64,000 nt of DNA from VXPQ01 sp965116435 (GTDB lineage: Bacteria; Bacteroidota; Rhodothermia; Rhodothermales; VXPQ01): the NCBI GenBank assembly GCA_965116435.1, contig OZ220686.1:310001-374000 (forward strand). The letters run 5' to 3'. Each line of letters begins with the position of its first letter. Position 1 is the stretch's first letter. Under the pieces are notes generated by a model that ran no database searches, was not told the origin of the DNA, and saw only the letters and a program-made list of their open reading frames with translations. Positions 28,401 through 36,256 of the stretch are shown here, in pieces. The position numbers and the translations under genes are program-made.

Positions 28401-30079
28401 AGGAGGGGAGCGGGATGTCTGAGACCTACGAGCTTGTGCTGCGCACGGACCCCGGGGGCGCGGTCACGGTGACGCCGTCGTCGAGCGATATGGAGGCCGC
28501 CACCGTTTCGTGCAGCGCCGACCCGTGCGCGTTGACGTTCAATAGCAGCAATTGGAGTACGGCGCAGACGGTGACGGTCACGCCTGTGGAGGATGCGGAT
28601 GCGGACAACGAAAGCGTAAAGATTTCGCACGCAGTGAACGGCTACGCGGGCGTATCGAAGGGGCCTGAGGTAATCGCCACGGTGGACGACGACGAAGAGC
28701 CGGTGCCTGCGGGGGTAGAGGCTCGCCCGTTGGCCGTGGCGCTCGAGGAGGGGAGCGGGATGTCTGAAACCTACGCGCTTGTGCTGCGCACGGACCCCGG
28801 GGTGGCGGTCACGGTGGCGCCGTCGTCGGACGATCCGGGGGCCGCCGCCGTCTCGTGCGGCGCCGACCCGTGCGCGTTGACCTTTGACAGCAGCAACTGG
28901 GACCAGGCGCAGAGGGTGACGGTCACGCCCGCGGACGACGACGATACGGACGACGAAAGCGTAAAGATTATGCATACGGTCAGCGGCTACGCGGGCGTAT
29001 CGGAGGGGCCTGAGATAATCGCCACGGTGGACGACGACGACGAACCGGCGGCGGGCGTATCCTTTGCTTCTGCCGAATCCCGGGTGGGCGAGGGGGCAGA
29101 GTCCGTGCGCGTGACGGTGAATCTCGACCCGGCTCCGTCCGCGCCCATCGCGGTGCAGTATGCGGTAGCGGGGACGGCGACGGCAGGCGACGCGGGCGAC
29201 GTGGTCATTGCGGGTTCCGGAACGGTATCGGCGGCTTCCGGCGCCTCCTCGGCCGCAATCCTGGTCACGATCGACGATGACGACGACCGCGAAAGCGACG
29301 AGACGGTGATTCTGACGCTACGCGCGGGTACGGGCTACGATCTTGGCGATCCTCCGCACGAACACATCCTGACCATCCTGGACAACGACGAGGACAATGT
29401 GTCCGGCGGCGGAGGCGACAGTGGGGGCGGAAGTGGGGGTGGCGATCCGTCTCTGGTTACGCTGTCGGTTTCGCCGAACCCGGTCCCGGAGGGGGAGGCG
29501 GTTATGGTTACGGCCACGCTTTCGCAACCGCTCGTCCGCAGTGCAGCGATTCCGCTGGCTATTGCGGCGGGCACGGCGGAAGCGGAGGATTACCAGGCCT
29601 TGCGCGCGATCGAGATTGCGGCGAACGAGGCAATCGGCGCGGGCGCGATATCCACGGCGGCAGACGCGGACCTGGACGACGAGACCTTCACGGTGTCGTT
29701 GGGTATGTTGCCGCCCGGGATGGCGGCGGGCACGCAGGCGTCCGTCGAGGTGGTCATCGCGGACGCTACGAACATCGTGTCGAAAGAATCTTTCGAATCC
29801 GAAAACGAAATTCCAACGTCCTTTGCGCTGGATCAGAACTACCCGAATCCGTTCAATCCGGTGACGACGATCGGGTTTTCGCTGGCGAGGGCGCAGCATG
29901 TGCGGCTGGTGGTGTACGACCTGCTGGGGCAGGAGGTGCGGGTGCTGCTGGACGGGGTGCGGACGGCGGCCCGGCACCGCGTGTCGTTCGACGCGTCGGA
30001 CCTGGCGAGCGGGACGTACCTGTACGTACTGCGCACAGAAGAAGAAACCGCCGTCAGAACCATGGCCCTGCTCAAGTAG
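25481..30079 (+). CDS. Giant Calx-beta surface protein B with T9SS sorting tail
   Basis: 1532 aa from the ATG at 25481. 24 residues precede a G10 tract (25553-25562, coding RKRGGGAQP), then a signal peptide (SFPALCCVCLLTGFLGFAPETAAQS) and a long array of Calx-beta-like and related beta-sandwich repeats. Several repeats are nearly identical (VTVTPSSSD...AATVSC..DPCALTF in three consecutive units near residues 950-1160), suggesting recent internal duplication. Paired Cys in each of these units (VSCGADPCALTF) could form disulfides. A Gly/Ser linker (GGGGDSGGGSGGGD) precedes the last domain and the tail FALDQNYPNPFNPVTTIGFS. Secreted and surface-attached by inference; the ligand is unknown. Confidence 0.87.
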   Translation: MEADVFSASVDTTDTVSYPSFRKRGGGAQPDKRGGARPACSSLNRSGEAVRALRARQASFPALCCVCLLTGFLGFAPETAAQSTGNEVTVRVDVPEYVVEGETGTVTVTLSKALSHQVDIHLQPVTLDCDDTIGGAVLNGKYTHTIDCPGGAKPIGINDVDFPIGWVVFPAGTTVKTFSLEAVDDAESDSPELAAIDLAFRDGVQHRCPHCTIDSATPADGWTTVWPDSGPDRFYWFVPILDEAPGMDRSTDNLTVQEGSSNTYTVKLATHPIADVATVTLDVPDGTDLTVVDTDGHQNTLSFTASNWNEAQTVTVTAAEDDDAHNETVSVKHTLAGGIYDNWDAPPLSVTIEDNDAAGVTITESDMATKVSEPNSTDTYDVELKSQPADDVMISVQAEAGVTVKKSGGTAAASQMLTFTSSDWNTAQTITVAAVDDDIDEPGRTRNAKITHTSSSDDDDYDGVSVQDVFAIIQDDDPTEVTLSTPDSTATEGSDSDTAEILLTLNRGLVRGEMLTMLLAFSGGAVETDFTLSLKDSPTGVIFLPSSTAVAFAGPENGESATSATLTLTALKDADAQDQTVTVSIPSESSGTRPVLIVANLPGGAEGSRTGSGRIVFTDDDEPVVSFASATSSTSEASGEHEVTINLDPAPASNISLQYRFGFGGTATDNEDYVWPKGSGKSAPLAASPEDATLPIPVEIIDDKVTEGDETMMVTIQPGSGYIVGDQDTYTLTIIDNDKGGVTVTPTSLELTEGGGAEKYTVVLDTDPGGEVMVTPRAADNGVVRVSGRLTFDSSNWDTKREVTVTPLDDADANNESVTISHLVSGYVGVSQSRENDVTVRVTDDDKAGVTLSTLSLTVHEGSTEEYTVVLDTDPLVEITVTPTSSDPGVVAVSCGGADPCALTFDSGNWDTAQTVTVTPADDADADNESVTIMHTVSGYAGVPKGPDVAVVVDDDEVPVAAGVDANPLAVALEEGSGMSETYELVLRTDPGGAVTVTPSSSDMEAATVSCSADPCALTFNSSNWSTAQTVTVTPVEDADADNESVKISHAVNGYAGVSKGPEVIATVDDDEEPVPAGVEARPLAVALEEGSGMSETYALVLRTDPGVAVTVAPSSDDPGAAAVSCGADPCALTFDSSNWDQAQRVTVTPADDDDTDDESVKIMHTVSGYAGVSEGPEIIATVDDDDEPAAGVSFASAESRVGEGAESVRVTVNLDPAPSAPIAVQYAVAGTATAGDAGDVVIAGSGTVSAASGASSAAILVTIDDDDDRESDETVILTLRAGTGYDLGDPPHEHILTILDNDEDNVSGGGGDSGGGSGGGDPSLVTLSVSPNPVPEGEAVMVTATLSQPLVRSAAIPLAIAAGTAEAEDYQALRAIEIAANEAIGAGAISTAADADLDDETFTVSLGMLPPGMAAGTQASVEVVIADATNIVSKESFESENEIPTSFALDQNYPNPFNPVTTIGFSLARAQHVRLVVYDLLGQEVRVLLDGVRTAARHRVSFDASDLASGTYLYVLRTEEETAVRTMALLK
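25553..25562 (+). repeat. G10 tract after the start of surface protein B
   Basis: Ten G inside codons 25-28, after the ATG at 25481 and before the signal peptide. Present length is in frame (ON). The left flank AAAGAGA resembles, on the opposite strand, the TCACTTTC flank of the C10 tract at 19857, so the two tracts share part of their context in inverted orientation. Confidence 0.85.
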
Positions 30080-30240
30080 CGCGCTTTACGTCCGCAAAGA
30101 TCAGAGGTACCACCGTCTTTATTCTTGCGGCTTTCGTAAGTTACGTCCGCGAATAAATGCAGCGCATTGCGAGGCCGCCGGTCGTGCGTGGGATGTATCC
30201 CCGCACTACAAAAACGAGCCTTGGGGGGGTGAAATCACAG

Positions 30241-30493
30241 GGATGCTCTGATTAAGTCCGCGAAGATCAGAGGCAGCGAGGAGTGGGCTGGCAAGGAATG
30301 ACGAAGCAGCGTGGTAGGCCCCACGTAATGAGGAATGACGCCGCCAGCGTGCTCCTCGATGCCTCCCGAAGGGCGCTTCACGACCCCGACGACGCCAAAC
30401 ACCGTGTTTTCCGATGATTTTAACGATAGAATCATTACAAACGCTACTTGCGTACGTGAAGCGCTGATCGAAGTGGACTTGATCAGTGCATCC
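30241..30493 (+). repeat. Dispersed element copy B, MITE-like with nested inverted repeats
   Basis: 253 bp, nearly identical to 6180-6434 in the same orientation. Terminal inverted repeats read GGATGCTCTGATTAAGTCC at the left and GGATGCACTGATCAAGTCC (reverse complement) at the right. The nested arms are 30272-30292 and 30343-30363. Some differences from copy A fall in both arms of the internal stem, as expected if the fold is kept. It lies directly upstream of surface gene C, so it could supply or alter that gene's promoter. A further fragment (TTTACGTCCGCAAAGATCAGAG) lies at 30085-30106. Confidence 0.8.
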
Positions 30494-30521
30494 CTATATT
30501 CCTGAAAATCAGAAAACAGCC

Positions 30522-32996
30522 ATGGTCTTTCCGTTTCTTTTTGCCCATGATCCCATGGTTCGCGCCTGGAAAAAATGCGTCCATAGCGCTCCGGCAAGGC
30601 CGCGGACGCATTCTGCTCGTCGCTTTTTCCCGGCAAGGCCGCGGACGCATTCTACGCGTCGCCTTTTCCCGGCAAGGCCGTGTACGCATTCTGCGCGTCG
30701 CCTTTTCCCGCATCGTATTTTCGTTACGGCGCTATTCTCTGCGCTATTTTTTGCAGGAGGACTCGCTTGTGAGGTCAGCGCCGGGCCCATGGTCGAATTC
30801 GGCCGAGCGAACTACGACATGCACGAAGACCCGCGCGAGAACCTACGCGGGAATCCGTACGAGGAGCCCCTCCAGGACCTGCGAGAGGAGCCGCTCGATA
30901 ACCTGCGCCAGAACCCGTGCACCTCGGACAACCCCGGCGCCCGCGTTGAACCCGTCGCCTCGCCCGTGCCCGAAGGGAGCATGGCCGAGTTCGCCGTCAC
31001 GGTGTGTCCGGCTCCGTCAAGCGACCTCACGGTGACGCTCGAAACGCGCCAGGGCCTTTTTGCGGATTGGATTCCCGAGGCGCTCATGGGGTTTCAGACG
31101 GTGACCGTGGGCACGAGCGGCATGGCGACGTTCTCGATTCCCACGAAGGACAACAATGTATGGGATGGCGGCGCACGGGGCGTGATCGTCGCGGTCTTCT
31201 CAGGGGTTGGCTACGAACTTGGAAGTCCCCTGAGCACTACCGTTGAAATCACGGACGACGAACCCGTCCCGTCTTCTCCAAGAGTCCTGCTTTCCGAGGC
31301 GAGGTCGGTCAAGACGCCGGCGCCTACCCTGTTTACGGTAGAGGCCCGTCCTGCGCCGACCACAGACCTGACGGTCAACCTTACCGTGGAGGAGACCGGC
31401 CTGGGGGACTTCGTGCCGCCGAGCGGGGAAGGCGCGCAGACGGTGACGATCCCTGCGGCCAGCGGATCGACAACCTATGCGGTTTTTCCGCAGGACAACG
31501 CAGTGGACGAGCCGGACGGGGAGGTGCAGGTTACGCTACAGTCCGGCACGGGGTACACGCTGGGGCCTGCGCGCAACCTTTCGCGCAGGGCGAACATCCT
31601 GGACGGCGAGTCAACAACGGTGACGCTTTCGACGACGGCGAACGCGACCATGACGGAGGGGGAGAGCCGGACCTTCACCGTGGCGCTCGGACGCCGTCTT
31701 GTGGAGGGTGAGAACCTGACGGTAGTCCTGGCGCTGCGCGGGAGGGCCCTGGACAACGACTACATGTTGTCCGCCCCCTCCACGCCGGGGGTGACGTTCA
31801 CGCCGCCCATTGAGCTGGAGTTCATCGGTCCTTTGGCGCCGCGGGAGGCGACGGTGACGGTCGAAGCGCTTTCGGACCGGGAGGTGGAAATGGACGAGAC
31901 CATCGTTATACGTATCGGAAGCACACGCGGCGATTTCGGCGGCGGCGGAACCGCCTGGGAGGGGCAGGTCACGTTCACGCTTCAAGATGTGCCGCCGACG
32001 CGACGGGTCACCCTCAATACCGCCACCGATTTTTCCTTGGGCGTAACCGAAGGAGATTTGGTGCCCTATCAGCTCTATATCGAGTCGTTTTTGCCCGGGG
32101 ATACCGATGTTCGGGTGAATGTGTCGGAGCAGGAAGGTTCCGATTTTCTGGACGCAAGCGAGGAGGGGGTCAGAATCATCAGGATTCCGGCGAACGCTTT
32201 TGACAAGACGTTCTTTGTGGAGACGAAGGAAAGGGCCGGAATCCAGGCGGCGGGCGCGTTCACGGTGACGGTGGAGCCTGGCGATGGCTATACTCCGCAC
32301 GACCCCGCTTCGTTCACCGTTCCGGTCAAAGACTTGAGCGATACGACGCCGTGGGTGGGTTTTAGCACGCTTTCGTCCGCCGAAGAGGAAACGTTCGGAA
32401 CCGCTCTCGCCACCGTGCAAATTTCTCCGTCCTTCGATGATCCGGCAACCCTGACGTATAGCGTTTCGGGCACGGCGACGGAAGGGGCGGACTACCGCAT
32501 CGCCAACTCCGGGAGCGTGCCGGTGCCCGCCGACCAGTCTTTCGTGAACATTCCGATTGAGATTACGAACGACATGGATGCCGAGGCGGACGAAACGGTT
32601 GTTCTGACGCTGATGGACGGCGAGGGCTATGCGCTGGGGCCGGGCGTGAACGTGTATACGTTGACCATTTTCGCTTCCGACGGGGGCAGCAACGAGCCGG
32701 TCGCCTCAGAATCGCTCGGCGACGAGATACCGGATGCCTTTGCGCTGGAGCAGAACTATCCGAATCCGTTCAATCCATTGACGACGATCGAATTTGCGCT
32801 GGCCAGGTCGCAGCATGTCCGGCTCGCGGTGTACGACCTGCTGGGGCAGGAAGTGCGCGTGCTGCTGGACGGCGTGCGCCCGGCGGCCCGCCACCGCGTG
32901 TCCTTCGACGCATCAAACCTGGCAAGCGGCGCCTACCTGTACGTCCTGCGCACGGAACAAAACACCACCGCCCGAACCATGACGCTACTCAAGTAG
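30522..32996 (+). CDS. Calx-beta surface protein C with T9SS sorting tail and repeated Arg-rich leader
   Basis: 824 aa from the ATG at 30522. Residues about 24-62 are three tandem 13-residue units (ARPRTHSARRFFP) coded by a 39-bp repeat at 30591-30707, ahead of a signal peptide (IFVTALFSALFFAGGLACEVSAG). A charged stretch (NLRGNPYEEPLQDLREEPLDN) follows, then several Calx-beta-like domains and the sorting tail FALEQNYPNPFNPLTTIEFA ending TMTLLK. The tail is highly similar to those of proteins A and B. Unlike A and B there is no long homopolymer; the 39-bp leader repeat varies in multiples of three and would change length without breaking the frame. Confidence 0.85.
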   Translation: MVFPFLFAHDPMVRAWKKCVHSAPARPRTHSARRFFPARPRTHSTRRLFPARPCTHSARRLFPHRIFVTALFSALFFAGGLACEVSAGPMVEFGRANYDMHEDPRENLRGNPYEEPLQDLREEPLDNLRQNPCTSDNPGARVEPVASPVPEGSMAEFAVTVCPAPSSDLTVTLETRQGLFADWIPEALMGFQTVTVGTSGMATFSIPTKDNNVWDGGARGVIVAVFSGVGYELGSPLSTTVEITDDEPVPSSPRVLLSEARSVKTPAPTLFTVEARPAPTTDLTVNLTVEETGLGDFVPPSGEGAQTVTIPAASGSTTYAVFPQDNAVDEPDGEVQVTLQSGTGYTLGPARNLSRRANILDGESTTVTLSTTANATMTEGESRTFTVALGRRLVEGENLTVVLALRGRALDNDYMLSAPSTPGVTFTPPIELEFIGPLAPREATVTVEALSDREVEMDETIVIRIGSTRGDFGGGGTAWEGQVTFTLQDVPPTRRVTLNTATDFSLGVTEGDLVPYQLYIESFLPGDTDVRVNVSEQEGSDFLDASEEGVRIIRIPANAFDKTFFVETKERAGIQAAGAFTVTVEPGDGYTPHDPASFTVPVKDLSDTTPWVGFSTLSSAEEETFGTALATVQISPSFDDPATLTYSVSGTATEGADYRIANSGSVPVPADQSFVNIPIEITNDMDAEADETVVLTLMDGEGYALGPGVNVYTLTIFASDGGSNEPVASESLGDEIPDAFALEQNYPNPFNPLTTIEFALARSQHVRLAVYDLLGQEVRVLLDGVRPAARHRVSFDASNLASGAYLYVLRTEQNTTARTMTLLK
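30591..30707 (+). repeat. 39-bp in-frame tandem repeat, three units
   Basis: Units at 30591-30629, 30630-30668 and 30669-30707, each beginning CCGGCAAGGCCG and encoding ARPRTHSARRFFP-like peptides in the pre-signal leader of surface protein C. Copy-number change would lengthen the leader without a frameshift. Confidence 0.9.
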
Positions 32997-33387
32997 CGCC
33001 CCCGGCCGATTTAATAATGCGTGTTCACCGAGTGAATAGTCATGGGTCGAACCATGACGCTGCCCAAGTAGCACCCCCGGCAGGTATCTTTTAGGCAGGT
33101 ATCTTTTAGCCCAACGTGCTGACAATGCCCGCACACGGCGCATTTCCCTCCTGTACAAAAAGCCCTCCTTACTTATTTAGGCGCCACTTTCCGCCACCTT
33201 ACTTTTTAAGGTTGGGGTTTGGGGCTGTTGCCGAGGGCGCGATTTCCACCACATTGTTTTGGAAAAATCGGCACTTTCTTGTATCATCAAGGTATAAGAA
33301 TCCGTTGTAGCGCCCGCCTGTACACTGCCTACGGACAATTTCCGGGCTATGCAGAACGCCCCTCATGTACGCTGATCACCCGTTGCC
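32997..33387. other. Gap with duplicated surface-gene tail and short direct repeats
   Basis: After the stop of surface gene C, 33046-33083 repeats its last codons and downstream sequence with few changes (GAACCATGACGCTGCCCAAG versus GAACCATGACGCTACTCAAG), a remnant of a duplicated sorting-tail end. AGGTATCTTTTAG occurs twice around 33082-33108. The rest shows no gene. Confidence 0.6.
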
Positions 33388-33708
33388 ATGCCATTTCTTT
33401 TCGCCAAGACACGCAAGCGCCTCTCGGCCAGGGAAAATTCCGTGCGCGCAGAAAGGGACGTAAAGGAAGTCAGCCTGCCGAAAGATGCAGCCAGCAGGCG
33501 ATCGATATACTTCGAAACGGAAATGGAAGCGGTCGAAGAGTGTATGCGCATCCATAAGGAATCTGCCGGCCGGACGATCTCCATACGGCAAAGAACCCCT
33601 TACGGAGGGTATCGCGTCTACAGCCTTCCCATTGAGTTGGCTGTAGACGAGTTGGCCAAACCCATCATACCCCAAATCCCAGGCAATATTTTCGCACGGC
33701 GCAAATGA
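33388..33708 (+). CDS. Hypothetical protein
   Basis: 106 aa, basic N-terminus (FAKTRKRLSARENSVRAERD), then a mixed alpha/beta pattern with TEMEAVEECMRIHKESAGR and TPYGGYRVYSLPIELAVDEL. No family recognised. The stop overlaps the start of the next gene by 4 bp (ATGA), which supports both being real and translationally coupled. Confidence 0.6.
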   Translation: MPFLFAKTRKRLSARENSVRAERDVKEVSLPKDAASRRSIYFETEMEAVEECMRIHKESAGRTISIRQRTPYGGYRVYSLPIELAVDELAKPIIPQIPGNIFARRK

Positions 33709-34142
33709 GCGAAGAATTAACGCAAGATCATCAGGAAGCATTGGTTCCGTCCGACGACCTCGATGAAGAAACGCTCCAGGATTTTTTCTTCCTGGAGAAG
33801 AGTCGGGTAGCCGCCGACCGCGAGCGGGTGCAGCTGGGAGTCAAGGCAATCGAAGCCCAGAGTGCTGCTGACCAGCGCCTATACGAATTTCAGATGGCTC
33901 AGTTGGACAAAGGGTATGAGGATAGACGGGACAGGTTCAAAGCGGCGCTAAAAATTATATGGGTCGCATTTGTATTTGTCATGCTGGGCGCTGGAGCGTT
34001 GTTCTACCTTCTTTTTGCAGGCAACGAACTTCAGCAGGATATGGCGTTTGAACTCCTGAAGTTGTTAGGCGCCGCCGTTGCAGGGGGGGGGGCCGTTTCG
34101 CTTACTGCCAACGCCCTTAAAAAAGCCTCCTCCATGGTATAA
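33705..34142 (+). CDS. Small membrane protein with G10 tract near its C-terminus
   Basis: 145 aa. An acidic N-terminal region, an alpha-helical segment (RVQLGVKAIEAQSAADQRLYEF) and one or two membrane segments (IIWVAFVFVMLGAGALFYLLF; LLKLLGAAVAGGGAVSLTA). The second contains a G10 tract (34083-34092). With 11 G the frame would end eight codons later; with 9 G it would read on past the present stop, so tract length would change the C-terminus. No family recognised. Coupled to the preceding ORF by an ATGA overlap. Confidence 0.6.
   Translation: MSEELTQDHQEALVPSDDLDEETLQDFFFLEKSRVAADRERVQLGVKAIEAQSAADQRLYEFQMAQLDKGYEDRRDRFKAALKIIWVAFVFVMLGAGALFYLLFAGNELQQDMAFELLKLLGAAVAGGGAVSLTANALKKASSMV
34083..34092 (+). 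repeat. G10 tract in the small membrane protein
   Basis: Ten G coding AGGGA within the second hydrophobic segment of the gene at 33705. In frame at present length. It lies near the 3' end, so slippage alters the last 20 or so residues rather than abolishing the protein. Confidence 0.75.
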
Positions 34143-34226
34143 TCCTTCCTGCGTACAGGGATTTCCGGGCTGTTCTCGGGAGCGAGGGCGTTACATAGCC
34201 TGTCCGGCGCCTTTCCGCTTGTCCAT

Positions 34227-35351
34227 ATGGCGCATATTCGGCTTGAAAACATTTCCAAGGTGTATGGTAGGCAGGTGGAGGCCGTCCGGGATGTGACGTT
34301 TGAAGTCCAGGACGGAGAATTCATCGTGCTGGTGGGGCCTTCGGGATGCGGCAAGAGCACGGTGCTTCGCATGATTGCGGGCCTCGAATCGATCACCGAG
34401 GGCGCGTTGTACATCGACGGGCGCAGTATGCATCGCGTCCCCCCGAAAGACCGGGACGTGGCCATGGTGTTTCAGAATCAGGTCTTGTATCCGCACATGA
34501 CCGTGTTCGACAACATGGCTTTCGGACTCAAACTGCGCGGATACGGCAAGGACGAAATGGGGCGGCGAGTACGGGAAGCCGCAGAACTCCTCGGCGTCGA
34601 ACCCATCTTGGACCGGAAGCCGGAGCAACTGTCCGGCGGTCAGCGGCAGCGCGTCGCCGTGGGCCGGGCCATTGTCCGCAATCCTCGCCTATTCCTCTTC
34701 GACGAACCGCTCGCCAGCCTCGACGCGGGGCTACGCGGAAAAATGCGGGCCGAACTGGCCCGGCTGCACGCCCGGTCAGGAACGACCATGATCTACGTGA
34801 CGCACGATCAGGTCGAAGCCATGACCCTCGGCGACCGGATCGTCGTGCTGGACAAGGGGCGCATCCAGCAGATTGACGCACCCCTTGCGCTCTACCGGCG
34901 GCCCGCCAACCGGTTTGTCGCCGGATTCGTCGGAAGTCCGCCCATGAATTTCATTGAGGGGCGCCTGGTCCCGCAGCACGGCGGAGCCGCTGCGTTCGAA
35001 GCGGAGGGCGGCACGCTCTGCATTCCCTTGCCGGCATCCGTTTCTGCGGCGGCTTCCCGGATCGGACAACCCGTAACGCTGGGCGTACGTCCCGAAGATA
35101 TCCGTCCGGTCGCGGATACCCCGCCCGCATACCCGGTATGCGAGGCCGATTTTCTGCTGGACGTGGTGGAGCCTATGGGGCACGAAACCGTATTGTGCGC
35201 CCGAACCGGCGCCCAGGACCTTCGTGCGCGCATCGCCGCGCCCGCGCCGCGCCTGCAAACCGGTCCCGATCGCTCTGTACGCCTTGCCCTGGACCTGCGA
35301 GCCTTGTATTTCTTCGACCGGACGACCGGAAAGCGCCTGCATCCCGCATAA
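34227..35351 (+). CDS. ABC transporter ATP-binding protein, UgpC/MalK type
   Basis: 374 aa. Walker A GPSGCGKST (residues 37-45), signature LSGGQRQ (135-141), Walker B FLFDEP (156-161), switch His in YVTHDQVEA, and a C-terminal TOBE domain (GSPPMNFIEG, VTLGVRPEDIRPV). This is the ATPase class that powers carbohydrate or glycerol-phosphate importers and is often shared between several transporters. No permease or binding-protein gene lies nearby, so it is an orphan ATPase that may serve distant permeases. Start at the ATG at 34227 fits the family N-terminus. Confidence 0.93.
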   Translation: MAHIRLENISKVYGRQVEAVRDVTFEVQDGEFIVLVGPSGCGKSTVLRMIAGLESITEGALYIDGRSMHRVPPKDRDVAMVFQNQVLYPHMTVFDNMAFGLKLRGYGKDEMGRRVREAAELLGVEPILDRKPEQLSGGQRQRVAVGRAIVRNPRLFLFDEPLASLDAGLRGKMRAELARLHARSGTTMIYVTHDQVEAMTLGDRIVVLDKGRIQQIDAPLALYRRPANRFVAGFVGSPPMNFIEGRLVPQHGGAAAFEAEGGTLCIPLPASVSAAASRIGQPVTLGVRPEDIRPVADTPPAYPVCEADFLLDVVEPMGHETVLCARTGAQDLRARIAAPAPRLQTGPDRSVRLALDLRALYFFDRTTGKRLHPA

Positions 35352-35697
35352 TCCACGCCTTCCGGGGCCGCCGGCCCGCAACCGCCGCGCTGGCATGGTT
35401 CACAATCTTATTCCGGGACCTCCTGCGCCCGTCATCCCCTTAATTTGTCCTGCCGCCCGCCGCGCTGGCATGGTTCGCAAGCGCATTTCGGGACCTCTCA
35501 CGCCCGTCATTCCCTTAATTTTTATGAAAAAGTCTCCGTTTTTCTATGGGAAAGTCCCCTGTTGCCCTGTTTTCGCGCTTGCTTGACAGATTCCGTATTC
35601 GTAACATCCATATCCTTCGCAGGACGCCTCCGCGCCGCATCCTTGCAGATACAAGCGCAGAGGCCCCTGCATGTTTCTCTAAACGACCCTCAATACC
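35352..35697. repeat. Gap with a 75-bp-period direct repeat
   Basis: Two near-identical segments of about 64 bp, 35383-35446 and 35458-35522, each starting CGCCGCGCTGGCATGGTTC and ending CCCTTAATTT or similar. They lie downstream of the UgpC-type ATPase gene. The remaining 170 bp before the DinB-like gene should contain its promoter, but no clear motif is visible. Confidence 0.8.
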
Positions 35698-36231
35698 ATG
35701 TTCAAAAAACTTTTCGCTATACCGCTGGCGCTGATCGTCGCCGGATTGGCTCCGATAACCGTTCAGGCCCAGTCAAGCCAGGACGAGATCGCCTCCGAGG
35801 TGGACGCCGTGCTGGACAACGTCGTGGCCCTGGCCGAAGTCTTTCCCGCCGAGCAGTACGACTGGGCGCCCACCGACGTCGTGTTTTCGTTCCGGCGCCA
35901 TGTCGTGCATGTGGCGCAAGCATCCTATGGCTTTGCGGGATTCGTGGGCATAGACGTGCCGGAGGACCTTGATGTGCAAGGCGCGCTGGAAAATATGACG
36001 ACCAAGGAAGACGCGGTTGCATTCCTGAAAGACGCCCAGGCGTTTACGGTTTCCAGCATTCGCGGGCTTTCGGACGAAGCGATGGAATCCATGGTGGATT
36101 TGTACTTTACCGACGAGGATAGAACCACCCGCGCGGCCCTGCTCATTTACCTGCGGCATAGCTCCGAACATCTCGGTCAACTGATTGCCTACGCCCGCAT
36201 GCAGGACATCGTCCCGCCCTGGAGCGAATAG
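35698..36231 (+). CDS. Exported DinB-like (DUF664) protein
   Basis: 177 aa with a signal peptide (FKKLFAIPLALIVAGLAPITVQAQ). The four-helix DinB/YfiT-like domain shows His residues spaced as in the metal triad: FSFRRHVVHVAQ near residue 68 and LRHSSEHLGQL near 152-160. DinB-fold proteins bind Zn2+ or Ni2+ and often act as thiol-dependent transferases; the substrate here is unknown. An exported version is common in Bacteroidota-like genomes. The asparaginase gene starts 26 nt downstream, so an operon is likely. Confidence 0.85.
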   Translation: MFKKLFAIPLALIVAGLAPITVQAQSSQDEIASEVDAVLDNVVALAEVFPAEQYDWAPTDVVFSFRRHVVHVAQASYGFAGFVGIDVPEDLDVQGALENMTTKEDAVAFLKDAQAFTVSSIRGLSDEAMESMVDLYFTDEDRTTRAALLIYLRHSSEHLGQLIAYARMQDIVPPWSE

Positions 36232-36256
36232 CGAATACGAGCATACGCTGCGCGAA

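Noticed and set aside
35698..36231. DNA polymerase IV (dinB) by name
   Set aside because: The DinB-like fold (DUF664) is unrelated to the polymerase; the protein has a signal peptide and His-based metal site.
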